Positions 34,740 to 43,500 of a stretch of 64,000 nt of DNA are shown piece by piece. The stretch is from the NCBI RefSeq assembly GCF_001752395.1, contig NZ_MKEK01000001.1, positions 1,983,259 to 2,047,258 on the forward strand. Reading direction: 5' to 3'. The translations under genes and the position numbers were made by a program. The stretch's first letter is position 1. Every line of letters begins with the position of its first letter. This DNA is from Rheinheimera salexigens. GTDB lineage: Bacteria; Pseudomonadota; Gammaproteobacteria; Enterobacterales; Alteromonadaceae. The notes under the pieces are model-generated. The model made no database searches. It saw only the letters and a program-made list of their open reading frames with translations, and was not told where the DNA came from.

Positions 34740-35565
34740 ACAAACAATAATACACATCTCGAACGACATTCAGGCAATAACAATGCCAAGATTACAATTC
34801 AATGTTTACACATACTTTATTTTTTATTTAAAAAAATAATATTTTATAATGTAAGTTATCTTGACAGAATAAAATAATTTAAACATGAACATTTCCTATA
34901 AAATAAATTATTTTTCATATAAAATTATTTAAAATTCGCACCAATATTAGCAATAATTTTATTTAAACTATTAGCCAATTTTAGAAGTAGATTTTATATA
35001 TTTTTAATAATACTTTTTTTAAAACTTTTTTATTTTTATTCAGCAAAACAGTAGTTTTAAAAGGAATTAGCATTTAATAACAAAGTTAGCCTTACAGCCG
35101 TCCCAAACAATATAGTTTTTTGGTTAGTGAGCATTTAAGTGTGGCCGGTAAAATATTAGTGGTTGGCAGTTCCTTGCAAGTTGAATCGGCGGCAAGTTTA
35201 CTGCTTAGCACTGATCCTAAAGCAGAGAAATACCTAGTGGATAAAATAAAGCCTGAATTATTGCTATTAATGCGCCTAGTTACCACTTAAGCCATAAACT
35301 TATCCAACTGGCTAAAAACCCATTTTTTAATTAATGATGTCCGTGTAATTAACACCTGTAAAATTTAACTTATAGTCTTGACTTTATACACAATTTATTA
35401 GGTTAGCTTATCTAAGATCCCTTTGACTATTTACAGTACTTTTCTGCTGCTATTCTATTATTTATGCCATATAAAATACGGCCAAATTTAGCTTTGCTAG
35501 GTTTTTAAGCAATTTCGCTCAAAAAAGAGTAGAATACGCGAGTTTTAGCAACAGAGGAGAATATC
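34740..35565. other. AT-rich intergenic region (about 830 bases)
   Basis: Very AT-rich, with long A- and T-runs at 34860-35040. No complete gene. It contains the promoter of tmm and, at 35138-35290, a short possible gene remnant listed separately. No IS-like inverted ends seen. Confidence 0.5.
35138..35290 (+). pseudogene. possible remnant of a sirtuin-like C-terminus
   Basis: A plus-strand frame directly after an in-frame stop reads SVAGKILVVGSSLQVESAAS. Its VVGSSLQVESAAS resembles the conserved sirtuin GTSLxVxPA segment. It then runs on to LLLLMRLVTT and a stop. About 50 codons with no ribosome site. The resemblance is one short block and could be chance. Confidence 0.25.
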
Positions 35566-36933
35566 TTGTCTAAAAAACGTATAGCTATATTGGGCGCTGG
35601 CCCAAGTGGCTTAGCTCAACTCAGAGCCTTTGAAGCGGCTCGTCAAGCAGGAAATACCGACCTACCAGAAATTATCTGTTATGAAAAACAAAGCGATATT
35701 GGCGGCATGTGGAACTATACCTGGCGTACAGGTTTAGATAAAAACGGTGAGCCAGTTCACGGTAGTATGTACCGATATCTTTGGTCAAACGGTCCCAAAG
35801 AGTGTTTAGAATTTGCTGATTATAGCTTTGATGAACATTTTGGCTGTGCTATCCCGTCTTATCCCCCTCGTGCGGTATTAAAAGATTACATTATGGGACG
35901 CATTGATAAAGAAGCGATTAAAAAATATATTCGCTTTGAATGCCCGGTGCGCTGGGTAGACTATAACCAAGAAACAGAAATGTTTAGCGTTACAGTGATG
36001 AACCATAAAACTGAACAACAAGAAACAGAACTATTTGATTATGTTGTGGTAGCTACAGGCCATTTCTCTACACCTAACATGCCTTATTTTGAGGGTGTAG
36101 AAGCCTTTCCTGGCCGGGTGTTACACGCTCATGATTTTAGAGACGCATTAGAGTTTGCAGATAAAGATATATTAATTGTTGGTTCTAGCTATTCAGGTGA
36201 AGATATCGCATCGCAATGTTATAAATATGGCGCGAAATCTATCACTATTAGCTATCGAAGTAAGCCATTAGGTTTTGAATGGCCAGAGGGCTTACAAGAG
36301 TGGCCTTTATTAACCCATTTTGAAGATAACGTGGGGCATTTTATTGACGGCAGCAGTAAAGCTTTTGATGCCATTATTATGTGTACGGGCTATTTATTCC
36401 ATTTTCCGTTTTTACCAGATGAGTTACGCTTACAAACTCATAACTGCTTATATCCAGACAACTTATATAAAGGAATATTTTTCCAAACTAACCCTAAGTT
36501 AATTTATTTAGGTATGCAGGATCAGTATTACACTTTTAATATGTTTGATGTTCAAGCTTGGTATGCCCGTGATGTCATATTAGGCGATAAAGTGCTGCCT
36601 GATGCAGAGCAACGCTTATCCGACATGCAACTGTGGTTGCAACGTCACGAAAAATTGACTGATTGTAATCAATCGATAGACTTTCAAGGCGCCTACATTC
36701 GCGACCTATTGCAATCTATTGATTACCCTGACTTTGCCGTTGAAAAGCAAGGTGAGTTATTTAAACAATGGTTGCTAGATAAACAAGAAGATATTATGCG
36801 TTTTCGAGAGAAAACCTATACTTCAACTATTACAAATACCACGGCAACCGAGCTACCAAAACCTTGGTTAGATATTAAAGATGATTCGTTAGAAAGCTTT
36901 ATGGCTTTAGATTTTGTTGAAGTAAAAGATTAA
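35566..36933 (+). CDS. tmm: flavin-containing monooxygenase, trimethylamine monooxygenase-like
   Basis: 455 residues, matching bacterial Tmm. FAD fold AILGAGPSGLAQLRAF, then QSDIGGMWNYTWRTGLDKNG, SMYRYLWSNGPKECLEFADY, the FMO signature FPGRVLHAHDF (FxGxxxHxxxF), the NADPH fold ILIVGSSYSGEDIASQCYKYG and MQDQYYTFNMFDVQAWYARDV. I recognise these blocks from characterised Methylophaga and marine Tmm enzymes, which convert trimethylamine to its N-oxide with NADPH and O2. Substrate specificity cannot be proven by motif alone. No tdm or mgd genes are adjacent. GAGGAG precedes the start. Confidence 0.82.
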   Translation: MSKKRIAILGAGPSGLAQLRAFEAARQAGNTDLPEIICYEKQSDIGGMWNYTWRTGLDKNGEPVHGSMYRYLWSNGPKECLEFADYSFDEHFGCAIPSYPPRAVLKDYIMGRIDKEAIKKYIRFECPVRWVDYNQETEMFSVTVMNHKTEQQETELFDYVVVATGHFSTPNMPYFEGVEAFPGRVLHAHDFRDALEFADKDILIVGSSYSGEDIASQCYKYGAKSITISYRSKPLGFEWPEGLQEWPLLTHFEDNVGHFIDGSSKAFDAIIMCTGYLFHFPFLPDELRLQTHNCLYPDNLYKGIFFQTNPKLIYLGMQDQYYTFNMFDVQAWYARDVILGDKVLPDAEQRLSDMQLWLQRHEKLTDCNQSIDFQGAYIRDLLQSIDYPDFAVEKQGELFKQWLLDKQEDIMRFREKTYTSTITNTTATELPKPWLDIKDDSLESFMALDFVEVKD

Positions 36934-36941
36934 CACGTTGC

Positions 36942-36970
36942 CGATCACTTGGTTAGATGCCAAGTGATCG
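36942..36970. repeat. perfect 11-base-arm hairpin after tmm
   Basis: CGATCACTTGG and CCAAGTGATCG are separated by TTAGATG, beginning 9 bases after the stop. There is no T-run behind it on either strand, so it is a stem-loop mRNA end rather than a classic terminator. Confidence 0.75.
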
Positions 36971-37262
36971 CGACCTACCTGTCTACATAGCTATATACTT
37001 ACCTGCTAGTTCATTTTTAACACCATGTCAGCTAAACCGCCAATTTCGACTTCATTACATACTAGCCGTTGCTATTTCACTACCATATCGAACAGCTTAT
37101 TTAGCGCATGATACACCGTTAAAATAATACCCTGTCATGTAAACTATTCTAATTAGATATAAACTGTTCACTATTCGATTGCGTATATTCACTATGCTCT
37201 TTGTATCTACTATTCCCGCTCTGTACACTGTAGAGCATTGCATTTAAATAGGCATTTTTCAT

Positions 37263-38756
37263 ATGAATGATTTTAAGGTAGATAACAGTCTAGCCCGATT
37301 AGGCAAACCCTTTAGTGAAGCTAGTATGCCGACAGTGGTACCCGCACCGCAATGGATCGCCTTTAATTCCTCTTTGGCACAACAATTACAGCTGCCTGAG
37401 CAGTATTGGCAAACTGATGCCGGTTTAAACTTATTTAGTGGTAACAACCTACCTGAATGGGCAACGCCAGCAGCCCATGCTTATGCAGGCCATCAGTTTG
37501 GCCATTTTGTGCCCCAATTAGGTGATGGTCGTGCTTTGCTGTTAGCTGAAGTTATCGACCGTGACGGTAAACGTGTTGATATGCAACTTAAAGGTGCTGG
37601 TACAACGCCGTTTTCCCGTCGGGGAGATGGCCGCTCACCACTTGGCCCTGTATTACGTGAATATTTAATTAGTGAAGCTATGCATGCACTTGGTATTCCC
37701 AGCACTCGCGCTTTAGCAGCTGTAATTACCGGGGATTGGGTGCAACGTGATACTGCCGAGCCTGGCGCTATTTTAACCCGCATTGCCAGCAGTCATATTC
37801 GGGTGGGTAGTTTTCAATATATTGCGCATCGCGGGGCTAATCATCAAGCCCAAAACGGTGAACAGACTGAACTAAAAACTTTTGCTGATTATGTTATTAA
37901 ACGCCACTACCCTGAGTGCCTAAGCCAAGCGAATCCTTATTTAGCATTCTTAACTGCGGTAATAGATAACCAAGCAAAACTTATTGCTAATTGGATGAGC
38001 ATTGGCTTTATTCATGGTGTAATGAATACTGATAATATGACTATAAGTGGTGAAACCATAGATTATGGCCCTTGTGCGTTTATGGATAGCTTTAATCCAG
38101 CACAAGTTTATAGCTATATTGATAGCCAAGGCCGCTATGCTTGGGGAAATCAGCCCAAAATTGCGAGCTGGAACTTAGCCCGTTTTGCTGAAACACTGCT
38201 GCCACTAATCGCCGAGCAACGAGAGCAAGCCATTGAACTAGCCAGTGCAGCTGTACAAAGTTTTGGCCAGCGTAATGAAGCCTACTTTTTACAACTAATG
38301 GCTAAAAAAATTGGTCTACAACAAGTAACTGCTGATGATGAGGGATTAATTGCGGGGTTTTTGCAATTGCTGCACAGTAATACAGTAGACTTTAGCCAAG
38401 GCTTTAGGCTACTTAGTCAAAGTGTTACTGATAGTAATAGCGGCACCATAACACTTATGACCGACAAAGCGGCTTGGCAACATTGGGCTAGTGCATGGCA
38501 ACAACGCCTAGCTGTACAAGGGCTTGATTTAAGCCAAGTACAAGCAAATATGGACGCGACTAATCCGGCGATTATTCCACGTAACCATATTATTGCCAAA
38601 GTAATTCAACAGGCGACAACCGATGGCGATCTAAGATTGTTTAATCAGTTAAAACAAGCGTTAGCCACACCTTTTGAACTAAAACCAGATGACGCGTTTT
38701 TAGCAGCCCCCCCCAGTGACAAAGAGCAAATAAAAAATACATTTTGTGGGACTTAA
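37263..38756 (+). CDS. selO: protein adenylyltransferase SelO
   Basis: This 497-residue protein has a kinase-like fold used for AMPylation. Family blocks: VPAPQWIAFNSSLAQQL, QLKGAGTTPFSRRGDGRSP (flipped ATP-binding lobe), EAMHALGIPSTRAL, IKRHYPE, and IGFIHGVMNTDNMTISGE containing the catalytic Asp-Asn. The C-terminus is FCGT, a Cys where selenocysteine occurs in some members. SelO transfers AMP to redox proteins such as glutaredoxins under oxidative stress. The start at ATG 37263 fits the family length. Monocistronic-looking, with the MAPEG gene 34 bases after it on the same strand. Confidence 0.93.
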   Translation: MNDFKVDNSLARLGKPFSEASMPTVVPAPQWIAFNSSLAQQLQLPEQYWQTDAGLNLFSGNNLPEWATPAAHAYAGHQFGHFVPQLGDGRALLLAEVIDRDGKRVDMQLKGAGTTPFSRRGDGRSPLGPVLREYLISEAMHALGIPSTRALAAVITGDWVQRDTAEPGAILTRIASSHIRVGSFQYIAHRGANHQAQNGEQTELKTFADYVIKRHYPECLSQANPYLAFLTAVIDNQAKLIANWMSIGFIHGVMNTDNMTISGETIDYGPCAFMDSFNPAQVYSYIDSQGRYAWGNQPKIASWNLARFAETLLPLIAEQREQAIELASAAVQSFGQRNEAYFLQLMAKKIGLQQVTADDEGLIAGFLQLLHSNTVDFSQGFRLLSQSVTDSNSGTITLMTDKAAWQHWASAWQQRLAVQGLDLSQVQANMDATNPAIIPRNHIIAKVIQQATTDGDLRLFNQLKQALATPFELKPDDAFLAAPPSDKEQIKNTFCGT

Positions 38757-38790
38757 TAAAACGTAAACCTAACTAATAAGAGAGAACATT

Positions 38791-39186
38791 ATGCTATTTT
38801 CATTACTGTTAAGTTTGTTAGTAACTATGTTTTTGCCCTATGTAGCAAAAATTCCATTGGCTTATGCCATGCAAAAATCTGGTCGTTACGATAATAACAA
38901 TCCACGACAACAACAAGCTGCACTTAAAGGCTTTGGTCAGCGCGCTAACGCTGCCCATTACAATAGCTTTGAAGCCTTAGCCATTTTTGCCGCAGCCGTG
39001 TTAATTACCGCAATGAGTTCGCCGAGCGTCGGAAGTATTAGCGTGACATTAGCCTGGATGTTTGTGGCAAGTCGTATTGGTTATTTATTTTGTTATTGGT
39101 ATAACCTAGCAACCTTACGTTCACTGATATGGTTCTTTGGCATGGTGTGCTGTTTTGCCATGGCGATGATAAGCTTAATATTTTAA
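38791..39186 (+). CDS. MAPEG family membrane protein
   Basis: The protein has 131 residues and four hydrophobic helices. The segment NNPRQQQAALKGFGQRANAAHYNSFEALAIFAAAVL matches the conserved loop and second helix of MAPEG proteins (membrane-associated proteins in eicosanoid and glutathione metabolism), with the typical R-A..NS.E core. Probably a trimer with glutathione-dependent activity or none. GAGAG precedes the start. Distinct from the cluster GST. Confidence 0.88.
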   Translation: MLFSLLLSLLVTMFLPYVAKIPLAYAMQKSGRYDNNNPRQQQAALKGFGQRANAAHYNSFEALAIFAAAVLITAMSSPSVGSISVTLAWMFVASRIGYLFCYWYNLATLRSLIWFFGMVCCFAMAMISLIF

Positions 39187-39197
39187 TATTTTTTCAA

Positions 39198-39261
39198 GGG
39201 GTCAGAACACTTGAAACTAGCGATGTTGTTTTTTAACATTTTATTAATATACTCCGACCCC
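39198..39261. repeat. short palindromic element with GGGGTCAGA / TCCGACCCC ends
   Basis: GGGGTCAGA (39198-39206) and TCCGACCCC (39253-39261) are inverses (8 of 9) around an AT-rich centre. Such GGGGTCAGA-ended palindromes are common as REP-like elements in marine gammaproteobacteria and are mobilised by RAYT transposases. No transposase is visible here. Confidence 0.55.
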
Positions 39262-39281
39262 ATATTAAATAAGGACAGGAT

Positions 39282-40016
39282 ATGACTCGTTTAGCAGGTA
39301 AAGTCGTTATTATCACCGGTGCAGCACAAGGTATGGGTGAAGCACATGCCCGTCTGTTCATTGCCGAAGGCGCAAAGGTGGTTTTAACGGATTTAAATCA
39401 ACAAAAAGGCCAGGCCCTCGCAGCCGAGCTTGGCGAAATGGCATTTTTTATTCAGCAAAACGTCACTAACGAACAAGATTGGTTAAATGTTATTGCTGGC
39501 ACTGAGCAAAAATTCGGGCCGGTCAATGTGTTAGTTAATAATGCTGGTATTACTATGGCGAAATCTATTTTAGAGACTTCGTTAGAAGATTATCGGCGTA
39601 TTGTGGATATTAACCAAGTGTCCGTATTTTTAGGCATGAAATCTGTAATCGCGTCGATGAAAAAAGCCGGTGGCGGCTCTATTGTTAATATTTCATCTAT
39701 CAATGGCATAGTTGGTGGCGCGATTGGTTATACCGATTCCAAGTTCGCCGTTACCGGTATGACTAAAGCCGCAGCTTTAGAATGTGCAGCTTTTGGTATT
39801 CGAGTTAACTCTGTACACCCTGGCGTGATTGAAACACCGATGATCATGCAAGCTGATACTAAAGCTGCAGTTGAGGCTTTTGCTAAAACCATTCCATTAA
39901 AACGTTTAGCTAAGTCTGAAGAAGTGTCTAATATCGTGCTGTATTTAGCGTCAGATGATTCCAGTTATTCCACTGGTTCAGAGTTTGTGGTCGATGGCGG
40001 CTTAACTGCGCAGTAA
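39282..40016 (+). CDS. SDR family NAD(P)-dependent oxidoreductase
   Basis: 244 residues, a classical short-chain dehydrogenase: TGAAQGMG nucleotide turn, TDLNQQ, NNAG, NISSINGIVGG with the catalytic Ser, YTDSK with Tyr-Lys, and a C-terminal SSYSTGSEFVVDGGLTAQ. It resembles 3alpha/20beta-hydroxysteroid or cyclohexanol dehydrogenase-type SDRs (LAGKVVIITGAAQGMGEAHARL). TDLNQ after beta2 suggests NAD preference. Substrate unknown. It follows the palindromic element and has AGGA upstream. Confidence 0.92.
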   Translation: MTRLAGKVVIITGAAQGMGEAHARLFIAEGAKVVLTDLNQQKGQALAAELGEMAFFIQQNVTNEQDWLNVIAGTEQKFGPVNVLVNNAGITMAKSILETSLEDYRRIVDINQVSVFLGMKSVIASMKKAGGGSIVNISSINGIVGGAIGYTDSKFAVTGMTKAAALECAAFGIRVNSVHPGVIETPMIMQADTKAAVEAFAKTIPLKRLAKSEEVSNIVLYLASDDSSYSTGSEFVVDGGLTAQ

Positions 40017-40159
40017 AACAATAAATACCTAGCGGCTAAAGCATTTAGCTGTTAGGTGTTTATAAACTTCAGGCTATTTCATGTGCTCTAGCATCAACTT
40101 CAAGCGGTGCGTCGGCATATCCATACTGCATAATTTCAGCAATATAACGGCTTAAAATT

Positions 40160-40516
40160 TTAATTATTGCTTATGATTGATTTCAAATAACAATTATATC
40201 GCTGTGGTTGGATCTCTTTAATACCAACAATAAGCCAGATATTATTTTTACAACTGTTACAAGTTAAAGAAATGCAATACGCAGATGTTCCTTTTTTAAC
40301 TTCATAACCAAATTGTCCTTCAGAAACTAAGTTGTTAGCTACAAGATAAGTCCGCAAATCTGCTGACAAAGTCATAAATTCAACTGCATCTGCAAACGTA
40401 AAACTAGATACTTCAGAACATATCGGACATTGATACTCATAAAAATTGTCAGTTATCCCATCTTCAGCTCCATCCCAGAGTAAAATTAATCGACGCTGAC
40501 TATGAAAATATGACAT
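40160..40516 (-). CDS. candidate immunity protein for the Rhs-TNT toxin
   Basis: About 118 residues from ATG 40516 (MSYFHSQRR), one base after the Rhs stop; the longer frame to 40555 runs inside the Rhs gene. Two Cys pairs, CPIC and CNSC, separated by about 60 residues, suggest a zinc-ribbon or other Cys-coordinated fold. Between them the helix-rich SFTFADAVEFMTLSADLRTY and EVKKGTSAYCISLT. Composition is AT-richer than the Rhs core, as in most toxin-immunity tips. Position right behind the toxin tip is the standard place for an antidote. I do not recognise a named family; it does not look like IFT, the mycobacterial TNT inhibitor. Confidence 0.75.
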   Translation of the reverse strand: MSYFHSQRRLILLWDGAEDGITDNFYEYQCPICSEVSSFTFADAVEFMTLSADLRTYLVANNLVSEGQFGYEVKKGTSAYCISLTCNSCKNNIWLIVGIKEIQPQRYNCYLKSIISNN

Positions 40517-40517
40517 C

Positions 40518-43500
40518 TTATAAATCCTCAACTTTGTAAGCAGGAGTTGTAGCAACTATCTTATCATTAAACTTCAATGACTCTATGCTTTCAGGTAATT
40601 CATATTGTATTCCCATACCAGACTGTCCGAACCAAGGTATTGCAGGTCCTGAATTCACCTCAATAGGCGCGAGCACCTCATAGGCGTTATAAGCTTTTTC
40701 TTTGGTATTCTCTGGCAACGCTCTACTCTCAAAGCTGTTCCCCTCTGGCGAAACAAAAGCGCCAAAGTCTTTGAATTCATTCTGGCTATTAGTAAAACCA
40801 CCGAATCTGTCAACTTTATCTCCTGGCAATAAAATTTCTTTTGATATACAAACAAACCCTCTATTAGGTGGCCAAGAGTTAGGCCCTAAGTGAGCTTGTA
40901 AACCTGTCCAATTTTGATTTTTCCAAAGTTGATATCCTTTTGAAGCTTGTTCCGAGTTACTAAAAACACCTTTGGAGTTTTTTTGAAACTCATTCCATGT
41001 GTTTTCCTTACACTTCAACCCCAACGGGTCTACCCAGTTAATATGATTTGGCGCGTATTGGTAATGGTTTATTCCGCCGATTAACCCTATTGGGTCTTGG
41101 CTGATAAAACGGCCTGTTGTTGGGTCGTAGTATCTAAAGTGGTTGTAGTGTAGCCCGCTTTCGTTATCGAAGTATTGGCTTTGAAAACGGATTGGGTTGT
41201 CGATGTCTTTTACGGTTACGGTAGCTTGGCCAAATACACTGTAATGGGCTTGCCAGACGATGGTGTTGTTTTCATCTGTCAGACTTAACGGGGTGCCGAG
41301 TTGGTCTAGCTGATAAAAATAGACCTTGCCGTATTTTATTAAGGCTAAAGGTTGATGGCTATTAGGCTGATAAATATACCAAGTAAACTCGCCGTTGCTG
41401 TGCTCGCCCAGTAAAGTGTTGCCTTGCCATAGATAATCGGTGCGTCCCTGGGCTGTTATTTTGGCGCTGCGCCGGCCCAATGCATCATATTTGTAACGCG
41501 TAACCGAGCCAGTACCTTCTATGTTATTAAAAAGGCTAGTTAATTGGTTAAATCCATTAAATTGGCGTTGCTGGCGTTTTCCTTTGGAACTGGTACTTGT
41601 TTGGTTGCCACTTTCATCATATTGATAATGATTGTTTTGATAACGAACTAGCCTATCTTGCTTAACCTCGATATTAGCGCCTTGCGGATTACCAAAGCTG
41701 TCCCATTGGTGCTGCTCGTTTTGGCTAATATCTTGGTTATGTGTTTTAGCAGTTAATTGGTCTAGCTCGTTAAATTGATAATCTGTATTGCCGTGTTGGC
41801 TATCTTGAATTTTAATCAGCTGATGCAATGCGCTGTATTGATAATGACGTTGCCGTTGTGGTGTATTGATGTCGACGAAAGTTGCTGTTGCTTTTTCAAT
41901 GCTGTTTTCTGCGCTGGCAGATGTCGCATTTTGCCAATGCTGTTGGCTAAGCCGGCTAAAGGGATCAAATTGTTGGCTTAAGGTTAAGCCGGTATTGAAA
42001 TGGCGTGAGATTTCACGGCCTACATTATCGTATTGGCTTTTAAATAGGCTTTGCTGATTTAGTTTAAGCTCAGATAGCTGGCCTTGATTGTTATAACCGT
42101 AATGCAGTGTATTGCCATCGGCTAATTCGAGCCTACTTATCCTTCCGCTATTATCGTACCGATACTGACAGCGCCAGTCATCTTGCCATTGCTCGGTTAA
42201 TTGACCATTGCCGTTATAGTTAAAGCGTAATTTACGCTGACCGTTACTGGCGCGCAGTAACCGACCTAATTTATCGTAGTGAAAATGATTATTGTCTAAT
42301 TGTTGTTGATGCCGAGCAATTTGCTCGATAACGCGACCGCGTAAATCACGTTTAAGTTTAATTTGGCGCTGGCCAGCGTCAGTGACATTACTGACTTTGC
42401 CACTACTATCATATTGATATTGCTGCAACCTGCCATCAAAACCTTTTAGCGCGATAGGCCGCTCTTGACCGTCGTAATCGAGTTCATAACGAGCGCCATC
42501 ACTGCGCATTATGGCCGTTAAGTTGCGCTCTTTATCGTATTCATAATTAAGGGCACTGCCATCGGCTTGTAATAGTTTTACTGGCTGGCTTAGGCCTTCA
42601 TATTGCCATTGGTTATGTTGCTGTAATGGTTTTTCTTCACTGATTAGTCGACCGGCATTATCATAATGATAATCTGTACTGGTTATTTGCTCTGGATTAG
42701 CTGCACTGTATTGCCGTTGTTGGGTAATTTTCCCTGCGTTATTACGTTGATAATCAGTAACTAACCCTGCGGCGTCCGATACGCCATTTAGCCGACCTAA
42801 AGCATCATAGCTATAACGAACAACGGCATTATGCTGTTTTACGGCTAGTAACTGTCCTTCATCGTTATGGTGAAATAAGGTTTGCTGACCATCAGCTGTT
42901 ATCTTTTTTGTTAGCTGGCCATCAGTATCATATTGATAGCTGGTTTTATTACCGTCAGGCAGTATTTCTGCTTTTAATAAACCGCCAGAAGTATATTCTC
43001 GGCGCCAATGATAACCTTCAGCATCAATAAAACCGCAGCGTTGACCAAATTCGTTATAGTTAAAATGGCTAATGGCGCCATCGGCTTGTTCCACGGTATT
43101 GAGTTGGCCTAGCTCATTAAAATAGTAACGCGTGACAGAGTTATTAGGTGCAGTTTCTGCGATTTTTTTACCAAATTGATTCCAGCTATATAACCAAGTG
43201 GCGCCATCGGGGGCAATTTTTTTAATTAGTTGGTTGCGTTCATCATGAAAGTATTGCCAGCGTTGACCACGGCTGTCGGTACTAATGGCTAGGCCTTGTT
43301 GCTCATGGTATGCAAAGTGATAATCGTAATAGCCATCATCACCCCAGTTTCTAATACACTTTGCCGTAGGCCCTTCACCCTGCCAAGTAAAGTAATGCTT
43401 AAAACCACTCGCACGTTGGCGCTGAATAATTAAATGTTGTTGATACTGATAATGCTCTGTTTGCCCTGCCATGTTGGTAGCAACAATAAGATTAAGATCA

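Noticed and set aside
35092..35286. Minus-strand frame of 64 residues in the AT-rich gap
   Set aside because: No ribosome site or recognisable motif; the plus strand gives a better, though weak, protein-like reading.
35566..36933. Baeyer-Villiger or N-hydroxylating siderophore monooxygenase
   Set aside because: The FMO signature, length and long identical blocks fit trimethylamine monooxygenase much better.
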